A stretch of 64,000 bases of DNA from Treponema sp. (GTDB lineage: Bacteria > Spirochaetota > Spirochaetia > Treponematales > Treponemataceae), in the NCBI GenBank assembly GCA_024695475.1, contig JAILIC010000008.1, forward strand, positions 43,648 through 107,647, given 5' to 3'. Under the pieces are notes generated by a model, which was not told where the DNA came from, did no database searches, and saw only the letters and a list, made by a program, of their open reading frames with translations. The translations under genes were made by a program, and so were the position numbers. This document shows positions 47,296-57,030 of this stretch, piece after piece (positions within the stretch are counted from its first letter, which is position 1; each line of letters starts with the position of its first letter).

Positions 47296-47369
47296 ATGAT
47301 ATAATAAACTTTAATGCAATCTTACTTTTTTTTAGGTAGTTTCCTGTATAAGGAAAAGGAGTCGATAAG

Positions 47370-48155
47370 GTGATCAATTATTCTGAAGACCAAAGCAAAC
47401 AATATCACATTCAGGTAGCTAATGGAGAAGTGGGACGGTATGTTATTCTTCCTGGGGATCCAAAGCGTTGTGAAAAGATCGCTAAATATTTTGATAATCC
47501 AAAGCTTATTGCTGATAACCGCGAGTATATTACATATACGGGTACGCTTGATGGAGAAAAAGTAAGCGTAACTTCTACTGGTATAGGCGGTCCCAGTACT
47601 GCGATAGCTGTAGAAGAGTTGGTAAAATGTGGTGCTGACACGCTTATACGTATTGGTACATGTGGTGGTATGCAGCTTGACGTTAAGGGGGGAGATCTGG
47701 TTGTCGCTACTGGTGCTATCCGTATGGAGGGTACTTCTCGGGAATATGCTCCGCTTGAGTATCCCGCTGTTGCACATATTGATGTTGTCAATGCGCTGAT
47801 GGCTGCTTCTGAAACATTGAATAACCCATATCACGTGGGTGTAGTACAGTCAAAAGATTCGTTTTATGGCCAGCACTCTCCAGAAGTAAAGCCTGTAAGT
47901 TATGAATTGCAAAATAAATGGCAAGCCTGGTTACGTATGGGCTGTCTTGCTTCTGAAATGGAAGGGGCTGCATTGTTTATTGTTGGGCAGTTTTTGAGAG
48001 TACGTTGTGGTGCGGTATTTCTTACAATGGCAAATCAAGAACGTGCAGCTCAGGGATTGGATAATCCTGTTGTACATGATACTGATATGGCAGTGCGTAC
48101 TGCTGTTGAAGCAATCCGTAATTTGATTAAGAAAGACAAGGAAAGTAAAAGGTAG
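47370..48155 (+). CDS. udp: uridine phosphorylase
   Basis: Splits uridine or deoxyuridine with phosphate to uracil and (deoxy)ribose 1-phosphate. 261 residues, NP-I hexameric family: [11 protein letters not shown] (phosphate site), RIGTCGGMQ, and EMEGAALF (nucleoside site). It begins with GTG, eight bases after GGAG. It is first in a four-gene salvage operon (udp, deoC, cdd, deoB), where the sugar phosphate made is passed to deoB and deoC. Confidence 0.95.
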   Translation: MINYSEDQSKQYHIQVANGEVGRYVILPGDPKRCEKIAKYFDNPKLIADNREYITYTGTLDGEKVSVTSTGIGGPSTAIAVEELVKCGADTLIRIGTCGGMQLDVKGGDLVVATGAIRMEGTSREYAPLEYPAVAHIDVVNALMAASETLNNPYHVGVVQSKDSFYGQHSPEVKPVSYELQNKWQAWLRMGCLASEMEGAALFIVGQFLRVRCGAVFLTMANQERAAQGLDNPVVHDTDMAVRTAVEAIRNLIKKDKESKR

Positions 48156-48162
48156 ATAATTT

Positions 48163-48810
48163 ATGGATAAGAAATCAGTTTTTAAATATGTAGATCATAC
48201 ATTGCTTAAGCAGGAATCGACTTGGGATGATATTAAGACAATTTGTGATGATGCGATTACATTTGGTACGGCATCAGTCTGTATTCCTCCTTGTTATGTC
48301 AAGCAAGCTAAAGACTATGTAGGTAATAAGATGGCAATATGCACGGTTATTGGATTTCCTAATGGATACAATACAACGGCGGTTAAGGTCTTTGAAACAC
48401 AAGACGCTCTTTCTAATGGTGCTGATGAAATTGATATGGTTATCAATATTGGTGCATTGCGAGCTAAACAGTATGACTATGTGCTTAATGAGATAAAAGA
48501 ATTGAAAAAAGTATGTGGTGATAAAATCTTAAAAGTTATTATCGAAACATGTCTTTTGACTGAAGATGAAAAAATTAAAATGTGTGAACTGGTAACGCAA
48601 GCAGGTGCTGACTTTATTAAAACAAGCACAGGTTTTTCAACAGCTGGTGCAACCTTTGATGATATTGCGTTGTTTGCTAAGTATGTTGGGGATGAAGTAA
48701 AAATAAAAGCGGCTGGCGGTATTTCTTCTTTTGATGATGCAGAAAAATTTATTTCGTTAGGAGCAACCCGACTGGGAACAAGCCGTATTGTCAAGCTAGC
48801 CAAGGAGTAA
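48163..48810 (+). CDS. deoC: deoxyribose-phosphate aldolase
   Basis: Cleaves deoxyribose 5-phosphate to acetaldehyde and glyceraldehyde 3-phosphate. 215 residues, TIM-barrel class I aldolase. The Schiff-base lysine is in FIKTSTGF and the second active lysine in KIKAAGG. It lies seven bases after udp and six bases before cdd; this is the exit step that links the salvage operon to glycolysis. Confidence 0.96.
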   Translation: MDKKSVFKYVDHTLLKQESTWDDIKTICDDAITFGTASVCIPPCYVKQAKDYVGNKMAICTVIGFPNGYNTTAVKVFETQDALSNGADEIDMVINIGALRAKQYDYVLNEIKELKKVCGDKILKVIIETCLLTEDEKIKMCELVTQAGADFIKTSTGFSTAGATFDDIALFAKYVGDEVKIKAAGGISSFDDAEKFISLGATRLGTSRIVKLAKE

Positions 48811-48816
48811 GATTGT

Positions 48817-49272
48817 ATGCTGGATAAAACTTCAGTTGCATCTTTGCCTGTAGAAAAAATGATTGATACTGCCATGTCTATGTTAAAACGCTCATATACC
48901 CCCTATTCTCATTGGAAGGTGGGTGCTGCCTTATTAGATGCGGACGGTACCATTTGGGGAGGATGCAATATAGAAAATGCAGCATTTACTCCTTCAAACT
49001 GTGCGGAACGTACTGCTTTTTTTAAAGCAATAAGCGAGGGAGTAACCCGATTTAAGGCAATTGCAGTCGTTGGTGGGCATGAAGGCAAGGTGGAGGATTA
49101 TTGTAGTCCTTGTGGTGTATGTCGGCAGGTTATGGAAGAGTTTTGTGATCCTGATACATTTATCGTTATTACTGTAAAAAGTAAAACAGAGTATAAGGTG
49201 AATCTGTTGTCAGAGATTTTACCTGACGGGTTTGGACCCCATAATTTGGGGCAGTCGGAAACGGCTGATTAA
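48817..49272 (+). CDS. cdd: cytidine deaminase
   Basis: Deaminates cytidine and deoxycytidine to the uridine form used by udp. 151 residues, tetrameric type with three-cysteine zinc site: NCAERTA (Cys and catalytic Glu) and PCGVCRQ. The start at ATG 48817 has AAGGAG upstream within the end of deoC. It supplies substrate for udp in the same operon. Confidence 0.95.
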   Translation: MLDKTSVASLPVEKMIDTAMSMLKRSYTPYSHWKVGAALLDADGTIWGGCNIENAAFTPSNCAERTAFFKAISEGVTRFKAIAVVGGHEGKVEDYCSPCGVCRQVMEEFCDPDTFIVITVKSKTEYKVNLLSEILPDGFGPHNLGQSETAD

Positions 49273-49295
49273 CAGCTATAAGTAAGGATGAATGC

Positions 49296-50486
49296 ATGAG
49301 TAGATTTAATCGTGTTTTTTGTATTGTTTTAGATTCTTTAGGTGTTGGAGAAGAGCCGGATGCAGCGGAATACAATGATGTTGGTTCTGATACACTGGGA
49401 CATATCTCTGCATCAGTAAAAGATTTTGTTATTCCTCATTTTCAGAAACTTGGGTTGGCAAATTTAAAGAAAATGGTGCAGGTAGCTCCTGTTGATCATC
49501 CTGCTGCTTACTACGGCTCATTGAGAGAACGGAGTGTTGGTAAGGATACGATGACTGGTCATTGGGAAATGATGGGGCTGTACACTACAAAACCATTTGT
49601 TACGTTTACAGACCATGGTTTTCCTCCTGAGTTAATACAGGAATTGGAAAAACGCACTGGACGCAAGGTTATCGGTAATAAAGCTGCTTCTGGAACTGAA
49701 ATCCTTGATGAGCTTGCAGAAGAAGAAATTAAAGAAGGCCATTTGATTGTGTATACCTCAGCAGATTCTGTTTTACAGATTTGTGGTAATGAAGAAACGA
49801 TGGGACTTGAAACTTTATACAAGTATTGCGAAATTGCTCGTGATATTACGATGCGTGATGAATGGAAGGTTGGTCGTGTTATCGCTCGACCTTATGTCGG
49901 AAAGCACAAAGGCGAGTTTAAACGTACTGCTAACCGTCATGATTACGCTATCAAACCGTTTGGTACGACAGCACTGAATGTGCTTAAGAATAACGGGTAT
50001 GATATGATATCAATTGGTAAAATCAACGACATCTTTGTAGGTGAAGGTGTTACCAGAGCAATTCATTCCGAGTCATCAGTAAATGGCATGGAACAAACTA
50101 TTGAAGTGGCAAAAGAAGATTTTAAAGGCTTGTGCTTTGTCAATTTGGTAGATTTTGATGCCTTGTGGGGACATCGGCGTGATCCAATTGGGTATGCAAA
50201 AGAAATTGAAAAGTTTGATGTTAATTTGGGTAACTTGCTTCCTCTGTTAAAAGAAGATGATTTGCTTATTTTAACTGCAGATCATGGTAATGATCCAACC
50301 TTCCATGGAACAGATCATACTCGAGAACGGGTCCCCTTTATCGTATACTCAAAGCAGTTTAAGCATCCCGGTCCAATGCCTGAAGGAGATACTTTTGGTA
50401 TTATTGGTGCAACGATTCTTGATAATTTTGGATTGCAGATGCCTGATGGAACAATTGGTACATCTGTTCTTTCTCGCTTACAGTAA
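49296..50486 (+). CDS. deoB: phosphopentomutase
   Basis: Interconverts ribose 1-phosphate (or deoxyribose 1-phosphate) and the 5-phosphate. 396 residues, alkaline-phosphatase-superfamily fold. Metal ligands: [12 protein letters not shown] at the N terminus, DADxx-like VDFDALWGH, and [18 protein letters not shown] at the C terminus; the catalytic Thr lies in [11 protein letters not shown]. It closes the udp-deoC-cdd-deoB operon. Confidence 0.97.
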   Translation: MSRFNRVFCIVLDSLGVGEEPDAAEYNDVGSDTLGHISASVKDFVIPHFQKLGLANLKKMVQVAPVDHPAAYYGSLRERSVGKDTMTGHWEMMGLYTTKPFVTFTDHGFPPELIQELEKRTGRKVIGNKAASGTEILDELAEEEIKEGHLIVYTSADSVLQICGNEETMGLETLYKYCEIARDITMRDEWKVGRVIARPYVGKHKGEFKRTANRHDYAIKPFGTTALNVLKNNGYDMISIGKINDIFVGEGVTRAIHSESSVNGMEQTIEVAKEDFKGLCFVNLVDFDALWGHRRDPIGYAKEIEKFDVNLGNLLPLLKEDDLLILTADHGNDPTFHGTDHTRERVPFIVYSKQFKHPGPMPEGDTFGIIGATILDNFGLQMPDGTIGTSVLSRLQ

Positions 50487-50509
50487 TTTTGCAGATATAG
50501 TGCAAGCTC

Positions 50510-50539
50510 TTGTTATTACGATAACGTATAGAGTATAAT
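50510..50539 (+). promoter_or_regulatory. promoter of the small membrane protein gene
   Basis: TTGTTA (50510-50515), 18-base spacer, perfect TATAAT (50534-50539). Confidence 0.5.
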
Positions 50540-50548
50540 TAAATAAGT

Positions 50549-50577
50549 AGGTTTCCAAAAAAAGCTTTTGGAAACCT
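50549..50577 (+). promoter_or_regulatory. hairpin at the 5' end of the messenger (or terminator of deoB)
   Basis: Perfect 12-base stem AGGTTTCCAAAA / TTTTGGAAACCT with a five-base loop, starting about three bases after the predicted start of the next transcript. There is no T-run, so a simple terminator is doubtful; a 5' stabilising hairpin is an alternative. Confidence 0.5.
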
Positions 50578-50613
50578 ATAAGAATAAAGATTTTGTTTGG
50601 AGTGTAAAAACAA

Positions 50614-50835
50614 ATGACCGCTATTGTTGTTGGTATATTACTTATTGCATTTACCGTTTTTTCTGTATTGCCAAATTTTCTTGCATGGGGCCCAAACGTA
50701 ATTGATTTTTTAAAGGGTTGTGCACCTGTTCTTGCTGGCTTTGTTGGTTTGATTTCGATATTTATTGGTGCGGCCGATATAAAAGATAAAAACGAAGCAA
50801 AAAAAGAAGAAGAAGCTGCAAAAGCTCAAGAGTGA
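50614..50835 (+). CDS. small two-helix membrane protein
   Basis: A 73-residue protein: two membrane helices (about residues 3-25 and 35-53) and an acidic/lysine-rich tail (KDKNEAKKEEEAAKAQE). GGAG lies 10 bases before the ATG. No family recognised. It has its own promoter, preceding the ribosomal-protein operon. Confidence 0.7.
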   Translation: MTAIVVGILLIAFTVFSVLPNFLAWGPNVIDFLKGCAPVLAGFVGLISIFIGAADIKDKNEAKKEEEAAKAQE

Positions 50836-50839
50836 TTCA

Positions 50840-50868
50840 TTGACTAAATCACTGAATTAGGATATAGT
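50840..50868 (+). promoter_or_regulatory. promoter of rplM-rpsI
   Basis: TTGACT (50840-50845), 17-base spacer, TATAGT (50863-50868). The leader of about 100 bases contains the hairpin CAGCGT-6-ACGCTG (50889-50906). Confidence 0.6.
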
Positions 50869-50973
50869 AAAGATCCCCGTATATAAATCAGCGTTTGCTC
50901 ACGCTGAGATGCGTGCGAACATGATGCAAAGTTCAATCGCTCATAACTTTATTTAGTTTAGTAAGGTATATAC

Positions 50974-51402
50974 ATGAAAACTATTTTCGTAAAAGAAAAC
51001 GAACAGGCCCGTAAATGGTATCTGATTGATGCTGAGGGAAAACCTCTCGGACGTGTAGCTGCAAAGGCTGCGGCTCTTCTCCGTGGTAAGAACAAAGTAA
51101 CATTTGCAACTAATCAGGATATGGGTGATTATGTTGTTATCATCAATGCTGATAAAGTTGCTGTAACAGGCAACAAAGTTGAAGATAAAATTTACTATCA
51201 CCACACAGGTTTTGTTGGTGGTCTTAGAAGCCATACATTTGCTAAGACAATTGAAAAACATCCTACTGATCCGCTTCGTTTGGCTATTGGTGGTATGCTT
51301 CCTCATAATCGTCTTGGTCGTGTTCTTCTTTCAAACTGCAAGATTTATGCAGGCGAGGAACATCCTCATGTAGCACAGAATCCACAGCCAATGGATGTCT
51401 AA
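50974..51402 (+). CDS. rplM: 50S ribosomal protein L13
   Basis: 142 residues, the usual length. Family sequence is clear: WYLIDAEGKPLGRVAAKAA, YYHHTGFVGGLR, GMLPHNRLGR. It is an early assembly protein of the large subunit. The ATG start has a weak AAGG upstream; the long leader could carry autoregulation. rpsI follows 16 bases later. Confidence 0.98.
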   Translation: MKTIFVKENEQARKWYLIDAEGKPLGRVAAKAAALLRGKNKVTFATNQDMGDYVVIINADKVAVTGNKVEDKIYYHHTGFVGGLRSHTFAKTIEKHPTDPLRLAIGGMLPHNRLGRVLLSNCKIYAGEEHPHVAQNPQPMDV

Positions 51403-51418
51403 TTAGGAGCTGAGTAGT

Positions 51419-51811
51419 ATGGTTAGAAATATTGCAATCGGAACAGGAAGAAGAAAGACAGCTGTAGCTCGTGTTTTTGTACGCGAGGGTTCAGGTAAGA
51501 TTGTTGTTAATGGAAAAGATGTAAAGGAATACTTTGACAGCGAAGATCAGGTTCGTGTTGTACGCCAGCCTCTTTTGGTTACATCAAATGACAATAAGTT
51601 TGATATCGTTGTTACTGTATGTGGCGGTGGTTTGAATGGTCAGGCTGCAGCTTGCTTGCACGGTATTTCTCGTGCATTGCTTCAGATTGATCCAGATACC
51701 CGTACATCTCTTAAGGCTAACGGTTATCTTACACGTGATTCACGTATGGTTGAACGTAAGAAGTACGGTCAGCGTGGTGCACGTAGAAGATTCCAGTTCA
51801 GCAAACGTTAA
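51419..51811 (+). CDS. rpsI: 30S ribosomal protein S9
   Basis: 130 residues. Landmarks: [24 protein letters not shown] and the basic C terminus RRRFQFSKR that reaches the P-site tRNA. TAGGAG precedes the ATG. Second gene of the L13-S9 pair. Confidence 0.98.
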   Translation: MVRNIAIGTGRRKTAVARVFVREGSGKIVVNGKDVKEYFDSEDQVRVVRQPLLVTSNDNKFDIVVTVCGGGLNGQAAACLHGISRALLQIDPDTRTSLKANGYLTRDSRMVERKKYGQRGARRRFQFSKR

Positions 51812-51816
51812 TTTTT

Positions 51817-52419
51817 TTGGTTATCGTTTCTGTGGAGCAGGTCTCGCAAGGATGTGTGAAAATCACGACCGATGCGGGGCCTTCTTTTTTTATACGCACA
51901 TGTTATTTGCATCTCGTAACAGAAGATCAGCTATTGTCTGGAGCTGTCTTTAATCAAGAATCTGAGACTGATATTCTCGATGCGGGGCTTTGCTTTAGTG
52001 CGGAACATAAAGCTGTTGATTATTTGGCTCGTGCAGAGCAAAGTAGACAGGGATTAACTCGTAAATTACTTACTAAGGGCTTTGAGCAGCAATATATTGA
52101 TCGAGCTCTTGATTATCTTGAATATAAAAATCACTTATCTGATGAGCGTTTTGCTAGAGCGTGGCTTCATATGAGACGTATTGGTCATTACGAGGGGCGT
52201 ACCCGCTTGGCTGCAGAACTTGCTTCTCGTGGAATTTCTAGAGAAATATCTCAAAAAGTATTATCAGATTTTTTTGAAGAAAATCCAGAAATAGGGCAGT
52301 GTCGTAAAGCTGTCGATAAATGTAGACATTCAGGAAAATCCGAAGACAAAATGGTTGCGTACTTATTACGTAAGGGCTTTACCTATTCCATGATACGTGA
52401 GTGTTTGTCTGAAGAGTAA
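51817..52419 (+). CDS. recX: RecX-family regulator of RecA
   Basis: A 200-residue protein with the RecX three-helix repeats: YLARAEQSRQGLTRKLLTKGF, YLEYKNHLSDERFARAW and KMVAYLLRKGFTYSMIRECL. RecX caps or dismantles RecA filaments. The start is uncertain: the frame begins at TTG 51817 just after rpsI without a ribosome-binding site; GTG 51832 is an alternative. recA itself is not in the window. Its place right after rpsI suggests readthrough from the ribosomal operon. Confidence 0.88.
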   Translation: MVIVSVEQVSQGCVKITTDAGPSFFIRTCYLHLVTEDQLLSGAVFNQESETDILDAGLCFSAEHKAVDYLARAEQSRQGLTRKLLTKGFEQQYIDRALDYLEYKNHLSDERFARAWLHMRRIGHYEGRTRLAAELASRGISREISQKVLSDFFEENPEIGQCRKAVDKCRHSGKSEDKMVAYLLRKGFTYSMIRECLSEE

Positions 52420-52519
52420 TATGAAACCCCAATGACATGGATGATGTCTTCATAGTTGCCGTATCGTATTTTTAAGGTGTTTATCAAAGAAAAATGGATA
52501 GAAATACCCATTCGGTACT

Positions 52520-52548
52520 TTTACAAATCTTACTAGTACAGGTATACT
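52520..52548 (+). promoter_or_regulatory. promoter of nudC
   Basis: TTTACA (52520-52525), 17-base spacer, TATACT (52543-52548). Only nine bases separate the -10 box from the ATG, so the messenger would have almost no leader. Confidence 0.6.
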
Positions 52549-52557
52549 AAAAGTATC

Positions 52558-53394
52558 ATGGCAATACAAAATAATCCGACATCATTTACTGCATCACATC
52601 ATTTTTTATTCCGCAATAACGAAATCCTTTTACAACTGCAATCTGACTCAGATCGTGATATTTATGTGGCTGATAAGATCGGCTTTTTACCATCAGAAAA
52701 ACTGTTGCAACGCTGCTTGATTTTACAGGCTGCTTCAGACTGGTTTACAGAAAATGATACCGATATGAGTGTTATGGAATTAGAGAGCGACTGTCCTAAT
52801 CCATCAGGCTGTATCAGTGTATCGATACGTACCTTTTTTGCATCGGCAAATGCGGAACTGGTAAACAAGGCTGCACGTGCAAAATCCTTATTGTCCTGGC
52901 GAAAGACCACCCGATTTTGTTCTCAATGCGGTACTCCGTTAATTGACGAAACGCACTGTACTGCAAAAAAATGCCCTCATTGCAATATGCAGTTTTTTCC
53001 ACGTATAGAGCCTGCGGTTATTGTAGTCGTACACAAAGACAATCAAATACTCCTTGCACGTCATAAGCAGCGTATCCAGAATATCTGGGCATGTCTGTCA
53101 GGGTTTGTCGAAGTTGGTGAGACTTTGGAGCAATGTGTATATCGCGAAATAAAAGAAGAAAGTGGAATCAGTGTTAAAAATATAATCTACAGGGGCAGTC
53201 AGGGATGGCCGTTTCCTGATCAACTTATGGCAGGGTTTACCGCAGAATACGACAGCGGCTCACTACATGAGCAGGCTGACGAAATTTTGGAACTGAAATG
53301 GTTTGACCAAGACAACCTGCCACAGGAAATTCCTCCGGCAGGCAGTATTGCTCATACGCTCATCACCACCTCGTACAAAGAGTACAAACGGTAA
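52558..53394 (+). CDS. nudC: NAD+/NADH pyrophosphatase and RNA decapping Nudix enzyme
   Basis: A 278-residue Nudix hydrolase with the NudC layout: a variable N-terminal domain, a four-cysteine zinc ribbon (CSQC and CPHC, about residues 121-142), a Nudix box (GFVEVGETLEQ...REIKEESGI) and the NudC-specific SQGWPFPDQLM. It removes NAD caps from RNA and splits NADH. No ribosome-binding site is visible before the ATG at 52558, which agrees with the leaderless layout of the promoter. Confidence 0.93.
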   Translation: MAIQNNPTSFTASHHFLFRNNEILLQLQSDSDRDIYVADKIGFLPSEKLLQRCLILQAASDWFTENDTDMSVMELESDCPNPSGCISVSIRTFFASANAELVNKAARAKSLLSWRKTTRFCSQCGTPLIDETHCTAKKCPHCNMQFFPRIEPAVIVVVHKDNQILLARHKQRIQNIWACLSGFVEVGETLEQCVYREIKEESGISVKNIIYRGSQGWPFPDQLMAGFTAEYDSGSLHEQADEILELKWFDQDNLPQEIPPAGSIAHTLITTSYKEYKR

Positions 53395-53426
53395 ATGAGC
53401 GGTGCAGCGTCGTTGCTAAAATACAA

Positions 53427-54821
53427 CTAAAACCGTATCTTGTCTGCGACATCGGTTCCGGCAACGGCAAACCATTGTTTTTTACCCTGTACAAAATACG
53501 TCTCAAATGCACGCTTGATGTCATCAGCAGTAACTGATTGGATATCGGTCAGTAATTGCTTACGGATAAATGGATCTTTATATGCCAGGTAGCTTGATGC
53601 ATAGCTTTGAGCAACGCCACGATAGGTCAATTGAGAAGAATAACTTGCATTAATGTACTGGTTTTTATACTCTTCAAGACACTCTTCAATCGTTGTAAAT
53701 GAAAAACTGCCATCGTTGTTTATCGCAAAAGGAATCGTATCCGCACTCATGAGCGTTTGTGCTTCTTGTACATATGAAGTTATATGTGCAAAATCACTGA
53801 CACGGTACAACTGAATATGGCCAAAATTGATTCTTGAGCCACCGATGCCTGCCCGTGGTGTATAACAGGCGCCGTGTTTTTCTCGTACAACCTGATACAA
53901 TACTTCTGAGTAAATCTCGCCAGCAAGGTCTGTAGCTGCATATTCAGGTGTAAAAGGTGCTGGAGCTGCAAATGCTTGCACCATGACCGCACTGCCATCG
54001 ATATTTTGATGAGGAATAACGACAGGATTATCGTGTAACGTTATTTCGTCACGATTTCTCAAAGCAAAAAATGAGCTATCAGCATGTACATGAGGCAAGC
54101 TGCCTAAAGCTCTCTCAAACTGGGACAGTAGCTGTTTGACATCACAATTACCTACGACAAAAACTGCAAGACGGTCAGCATCCACTATTTTTTTGTGTAA
54201 GTCATCCATGGCATCGACTGTGATAAAAGGTAATGACTGTTCCGTTGGAGATGCATTTGTTTCGTACGGAGTACCCTCACACAGGCTGTCATGCAATGTC
54301 TGCTGCAATAAAGCCATAGGATCGTTCGTAATACTATATACACGCTGACCATAATCAGTCATCATGGCTGTGTACTGCTCAGGTTCATAAGCTGGATGTA
54401 GAAAGCCATCAAGCAAGACAGGCAGCATGTCATCGAGATAGTAATTAAGGCAGGTGAGATTTAAAAAGGAACCATCACTTGTAACAGACCCATATACAGA
54501 AGCACTTGTTTTATATTCAAGGTTCTGGATAGCCTCATAGGAGTACTGCTCAGATCCTTCTGTCATCATACGGGTAAGTGCCATTTCCAATCCGGCTTGT
54601 TCTGGTGTCAATTGAGTGACACCTCCTGATATCGTCAATACGATAGAAACAAGCTGGTTTGAGGTATCTTTTTGGATATATACGGGAATGCCATTAGATA
54701 ACTCATATCGTTTTAGCGCTTCAGAGGGTTCTTGTGACGCATTTTTTATGCTTGAGCATCCTGCAAACAGTGCTATCACCAAAAGACAGAGTATTATTTG
54801 TATAGATTTTGTTTTATTCAT
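53427..54821 (-). CDS. M16 peptidase-like lipoprotein lacking the zinc motif
   Basis: A 464-residue exported M16-fold protein. The signal peptide ends in the lipobox LFAGC. In the position of the zinc motif HxxEH it reads GLEMALTRMM, so it cannot be catalytic. Inactive M16 partners form a clamshell with an active subunit, as in mitochondrial processing peptidase. The ATG at 54821 overlaps the stop of the active gene upstream (ATGA) and has GGTGG five bases before it; the TTG twelve bases further up is less likely. It is the second gene of the pair. Confidence 0.88.
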   Translation of the reverse strand: MNKTKSIQIILCLLVIALFAGCSSIKNASQEPSEALKRYELSNGIPVYIQKDTSNQLVSIVLTISGGVTQLTPEQAGLEMALTRMMTEGSEQYSYEAIQNLEYKTSASVYGSVTSDGSFLNLTCLNYYLDDMLPVLLDGFLHPAYEPEQYTAMMTDYGQRVYSITNDPMALLQQTLHDSLCEGTPYETNASPTEQSLPFITVDAMDDLHKKIVDADRLAVFVVGNCDVKQLLSQFERALGSLPHVHADSSFFALRNRDEITLHDNPVVIPHQNIDGSAVMVQAFAAPAPFTPEYAATDLAGEIYSEVLYQVVREKHGACYTPRAGIGGSRINFGHIQLYRVSDFAHITSYVQEAQTLMSADTIPFAINNDGSFSFTTIEECLEEYKNQYINASYSSQLTYRGVAQSYASSYLAYKDPFIRKQLLTDIQSVTADDIKRAFETYFVQGKKQWFAVAGTDVADKIRF

Positions 54822-56284
54822 TTTGACCACCAATAGGCACTTTCCTTGGTAAACTCGATAAATCCAGCATCTTTAAACGCCTGTTTTTGTTTTTCGTACA
54901 CAGCAGGATTTACCTGTACGGTAACCAGAGGATAGTCATTTTGTATATACTTTTTAATAAAAGCATCGATGTTGCTCTTTTTTACCTTTTTGAGCTTATC
55001 AAGATAGGTGTAATATAGTTCCGGTTTATTGCTGATAGCCCAAAAATGCTCGACCTGACTTAATAAGCCTGATGCCGTTTCTGTCTGCATAAGGCTGTAG
55101 TCCTTTAATGATTGCCTCATAAGTGCAAACTCTTGCTCCGTAAAGTATTGGCTGGTGGAGAGTATTTCTGGTACAACCGAATCTCTAAAGAGATTCGTTA
55201 TTTTGGTAACGCGTTGAGGCAGGTTTTCTGATGGATTAAAGACACCCGCACTGAGAGAAAAAATACTAGTCGCCCTCATGTGTTGTCCAGAAGCCCCAAT
55301 ATAATCTGCATTGGGTATCTGCAAGTCTTTTTCCGAAAGGAATGTTTGCACAAATGCACCTTGTGGATTTGCTACAAGCGCTTCAAACAAATCGGCGGCG
55401 TAGATGTCGTCAATGGCGGTATCTCCATCAGGGCCACGATAAAAGATGGAAATATATGCCATATCAGGCGAAACTTTTTCGGTCGGCATGACTCGATACT
55501 CTATTTTGCTAAAAGGATGTTTTTCTTGTGCAGGTACTGGAGTTTCATAAGGATCTGGAGCTCGTTGCCAATCTCCATATATCTCTTTAGTCAGGGCAAA
55601 CACTTGGTCTGGATCAACATCGCCACCGACAAACAATGCGGTATTGTTAGGTACATAATATGTAGCAAGCATGTCGCGTAAATCTTGTACTGTTGCTTTT
55701 TGAACTAGTTCCGCTGTACCGCCAGCATCCAATTTCCATGGATATTTTGGAAACAACGTATGCTGTAAATTATACGTAAAAATGGAAGCAGGATCGGCAA
55801 ACTGGCCTTCAATCTCGGAGATGACAACTTTTTTTTGAGCGGCAAGAGAGTCTTCCTTTAACAGTGGTGTGCGCAATGCATAACTGTAATATTCCAGTCC
55901 GTCACGTACCAATGCAGAAGGTATTGTGCAGTAATAATGCACAAGGTCAATTGATGTTGTTGCATTGTCCCCTATGGATCCCATTTTACGCATGGCGGCA
56001 TTAGTTGAAATAACATCAGGAAATTTTGCATTGCCCTCAAACATCATGTGTTCGTACAAATGAAAAATACCGGTACTTTCAGGAGTTTGAGCAACGCCTC
56101 CTGCACGTACGGCAATGGTAATATGTACCAATGGAGCCATGTGATTTTCGGCAACAAACAGTCGTAGGCCATTATCCAGGGTATACTGATACAATCCTGA
56201 GATTTTTGTCTTTTCTGCAGCAACAGGTAAGACAATGGATACACAGACAGCAAGTATCACACAAAGTTTTAGAAATCGTTTCAT
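54818..56284 (-). CDS. M16-family zinc peptidase, active subunit
   Basis: A 488-residue exported peptidase of the insulinase/PqqL group. The signal peptide is residues 1-23 (VLPVAA). The inverted zinc motif HLYEH (in FHLYEHMMFEGN) and the downstream glutamate (in VVISEIEGQF) are intact. It probably degrades or processes peptides in the periplasm together with the inactive subunit encoded next. The four-base ATGA overlap couples both genes in a 1:1 ratio. Confidence 0.92.
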   Translation of the reverse strand: MKRFLKLCVILAVCVSIVLPVAAEKTKISGLYQYTLDNGLRLFVAENHMAPLVHITIAVRAGGVAQTPESTGIFHLYEHMMFEGNAKFPDVISTNAAMRKMGSIGDNATTSIDLVHYYCTIPSALVRDGLEYYSYALRTPLLKEDSLAAQKKVVISEIEGQFADPASIFTYNLQHTLFPKYPWKLDAGGTAELVQKATVQDLRDMLATYYVPNNTALFVGGDVDPDQVFALTKEIYGDWQRAPDPYETPVPAQEKHPFSKIEYRVMPTEKVSPDMAYISIFYRGPDGDTAIDDIYAADLFEALVANPQGAFVQTFLSEKDLQIPNADYIGASGQHMRATSIFSLSAGVFNPSENLPQRVTKITNLFRDSVVPEILSTSQYFTEQEFALMRQSLKDYSLMQTETASGLLSQVEHFWAISNKPELYYTYLDKLKKVKKSNIDAFIKKYIQNDYPLVTVQVNPAVYEKQKQAFKDAGFIEFTKESAYWWSK

Positions 56285-57030
56285 ATATATAGTATAACAA
56301 ATACAGTGTGCATTGGTAACTAGCGGATTATGACTGGCGGTAATTACTGTGCTGCTTTTTATCGCTAGATGGCGGCAATGTTGCTCATGTAGTCTTTGTA
56401 TCTAGAAAGAAGATGTGTTGCATTCTAGGCAGTAGAAAGGAGTAATTCTCCTTGGTAGAAAGGTTATCTACTGGGCGAGGTAGAAGACCTTTCTACCAAA
56501 TTCATACTAAAGTTTACAAAATGTCATCGACAAAGTACTTGAAAAAGAAAAAATCATGTCACGCGAGAGCCTTTCCAGAAGCTACTAAATCTATATGGTT
56601 GTTTTTAAGATGCTGAAGAAGCAGAGTTGTCTTTCCGCAACCTCTTTGCGGTAGTTGCAGTTGACACACAAAGATAGCTAGTCGTGTCTGGTAATGCTTT
56701 CCAGTGCGTACTGTGTGATGTTTCCAGTATTTTGTATATGATGTTTCCGCATCATAATCTGAGAGGCGCCCAGTCATGGGAGTCCTCTCTAGCTACAGAG
56801 CACTTTCTTTTCTAGCTAGAGAAGATATGTGTTTGTAACTAAAGAGTTGTCGTGTATCTACATACAAAAAACTACCTGGTATCCCATCGTCGTGGATTGC
56901 AAATAAAGAAATATTTTTACAAAAAATCCTTAATTTACTTCCGCTTTTTGCAAATCGCATACCTATATATAAGTGAATGCCGGCATGTAAAAGCGCATGT
57001 CACTATCTTATATATACAGAGGTTAAAATC
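56285..57030. other. 746-base decayed, hairpin-rich region without an intact gene
   Basis: No complete gene is visible. Inverted repeats: CTAGAA/TTCTAG near 56401-56427; TTGGTAGAAAGGT (56452-56464) with ACCTTTCTACCAA (56487-56499), whose loop holds a second nested stem; CCGCAA-5-TTGCGG (56635-56651); and TCTCTAGCTA (56786-56795) with TAGCTAGAGA (56813-56822). A degenerate ATPase fragment lies inside (see separate entry). The stretch looks like remains of a mobile or accessory unit. Confidence 0.6.
56559..56777 (-). pseudogene. remnant of an AAA-type ATPase
   Basis: A 72-residue frame with a P-loop-like PQRGCGKTTLLLQHL. The first Gly of the Walker A loop is replaced by Pro, and there is no Walker B or remainder of the fold. 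It resembles the start of AAA_14/DUF4143-type ATPases common in spirochaetes and archaea. Low information; called as a decayed fragment. Confidence 0.4.

Noticed and set aside
47322..47834. 170-residue minus-strand frame across udp
   Set aside because: Antisense to uridine phosphorylase, which is certain; no ribosome-binding site.
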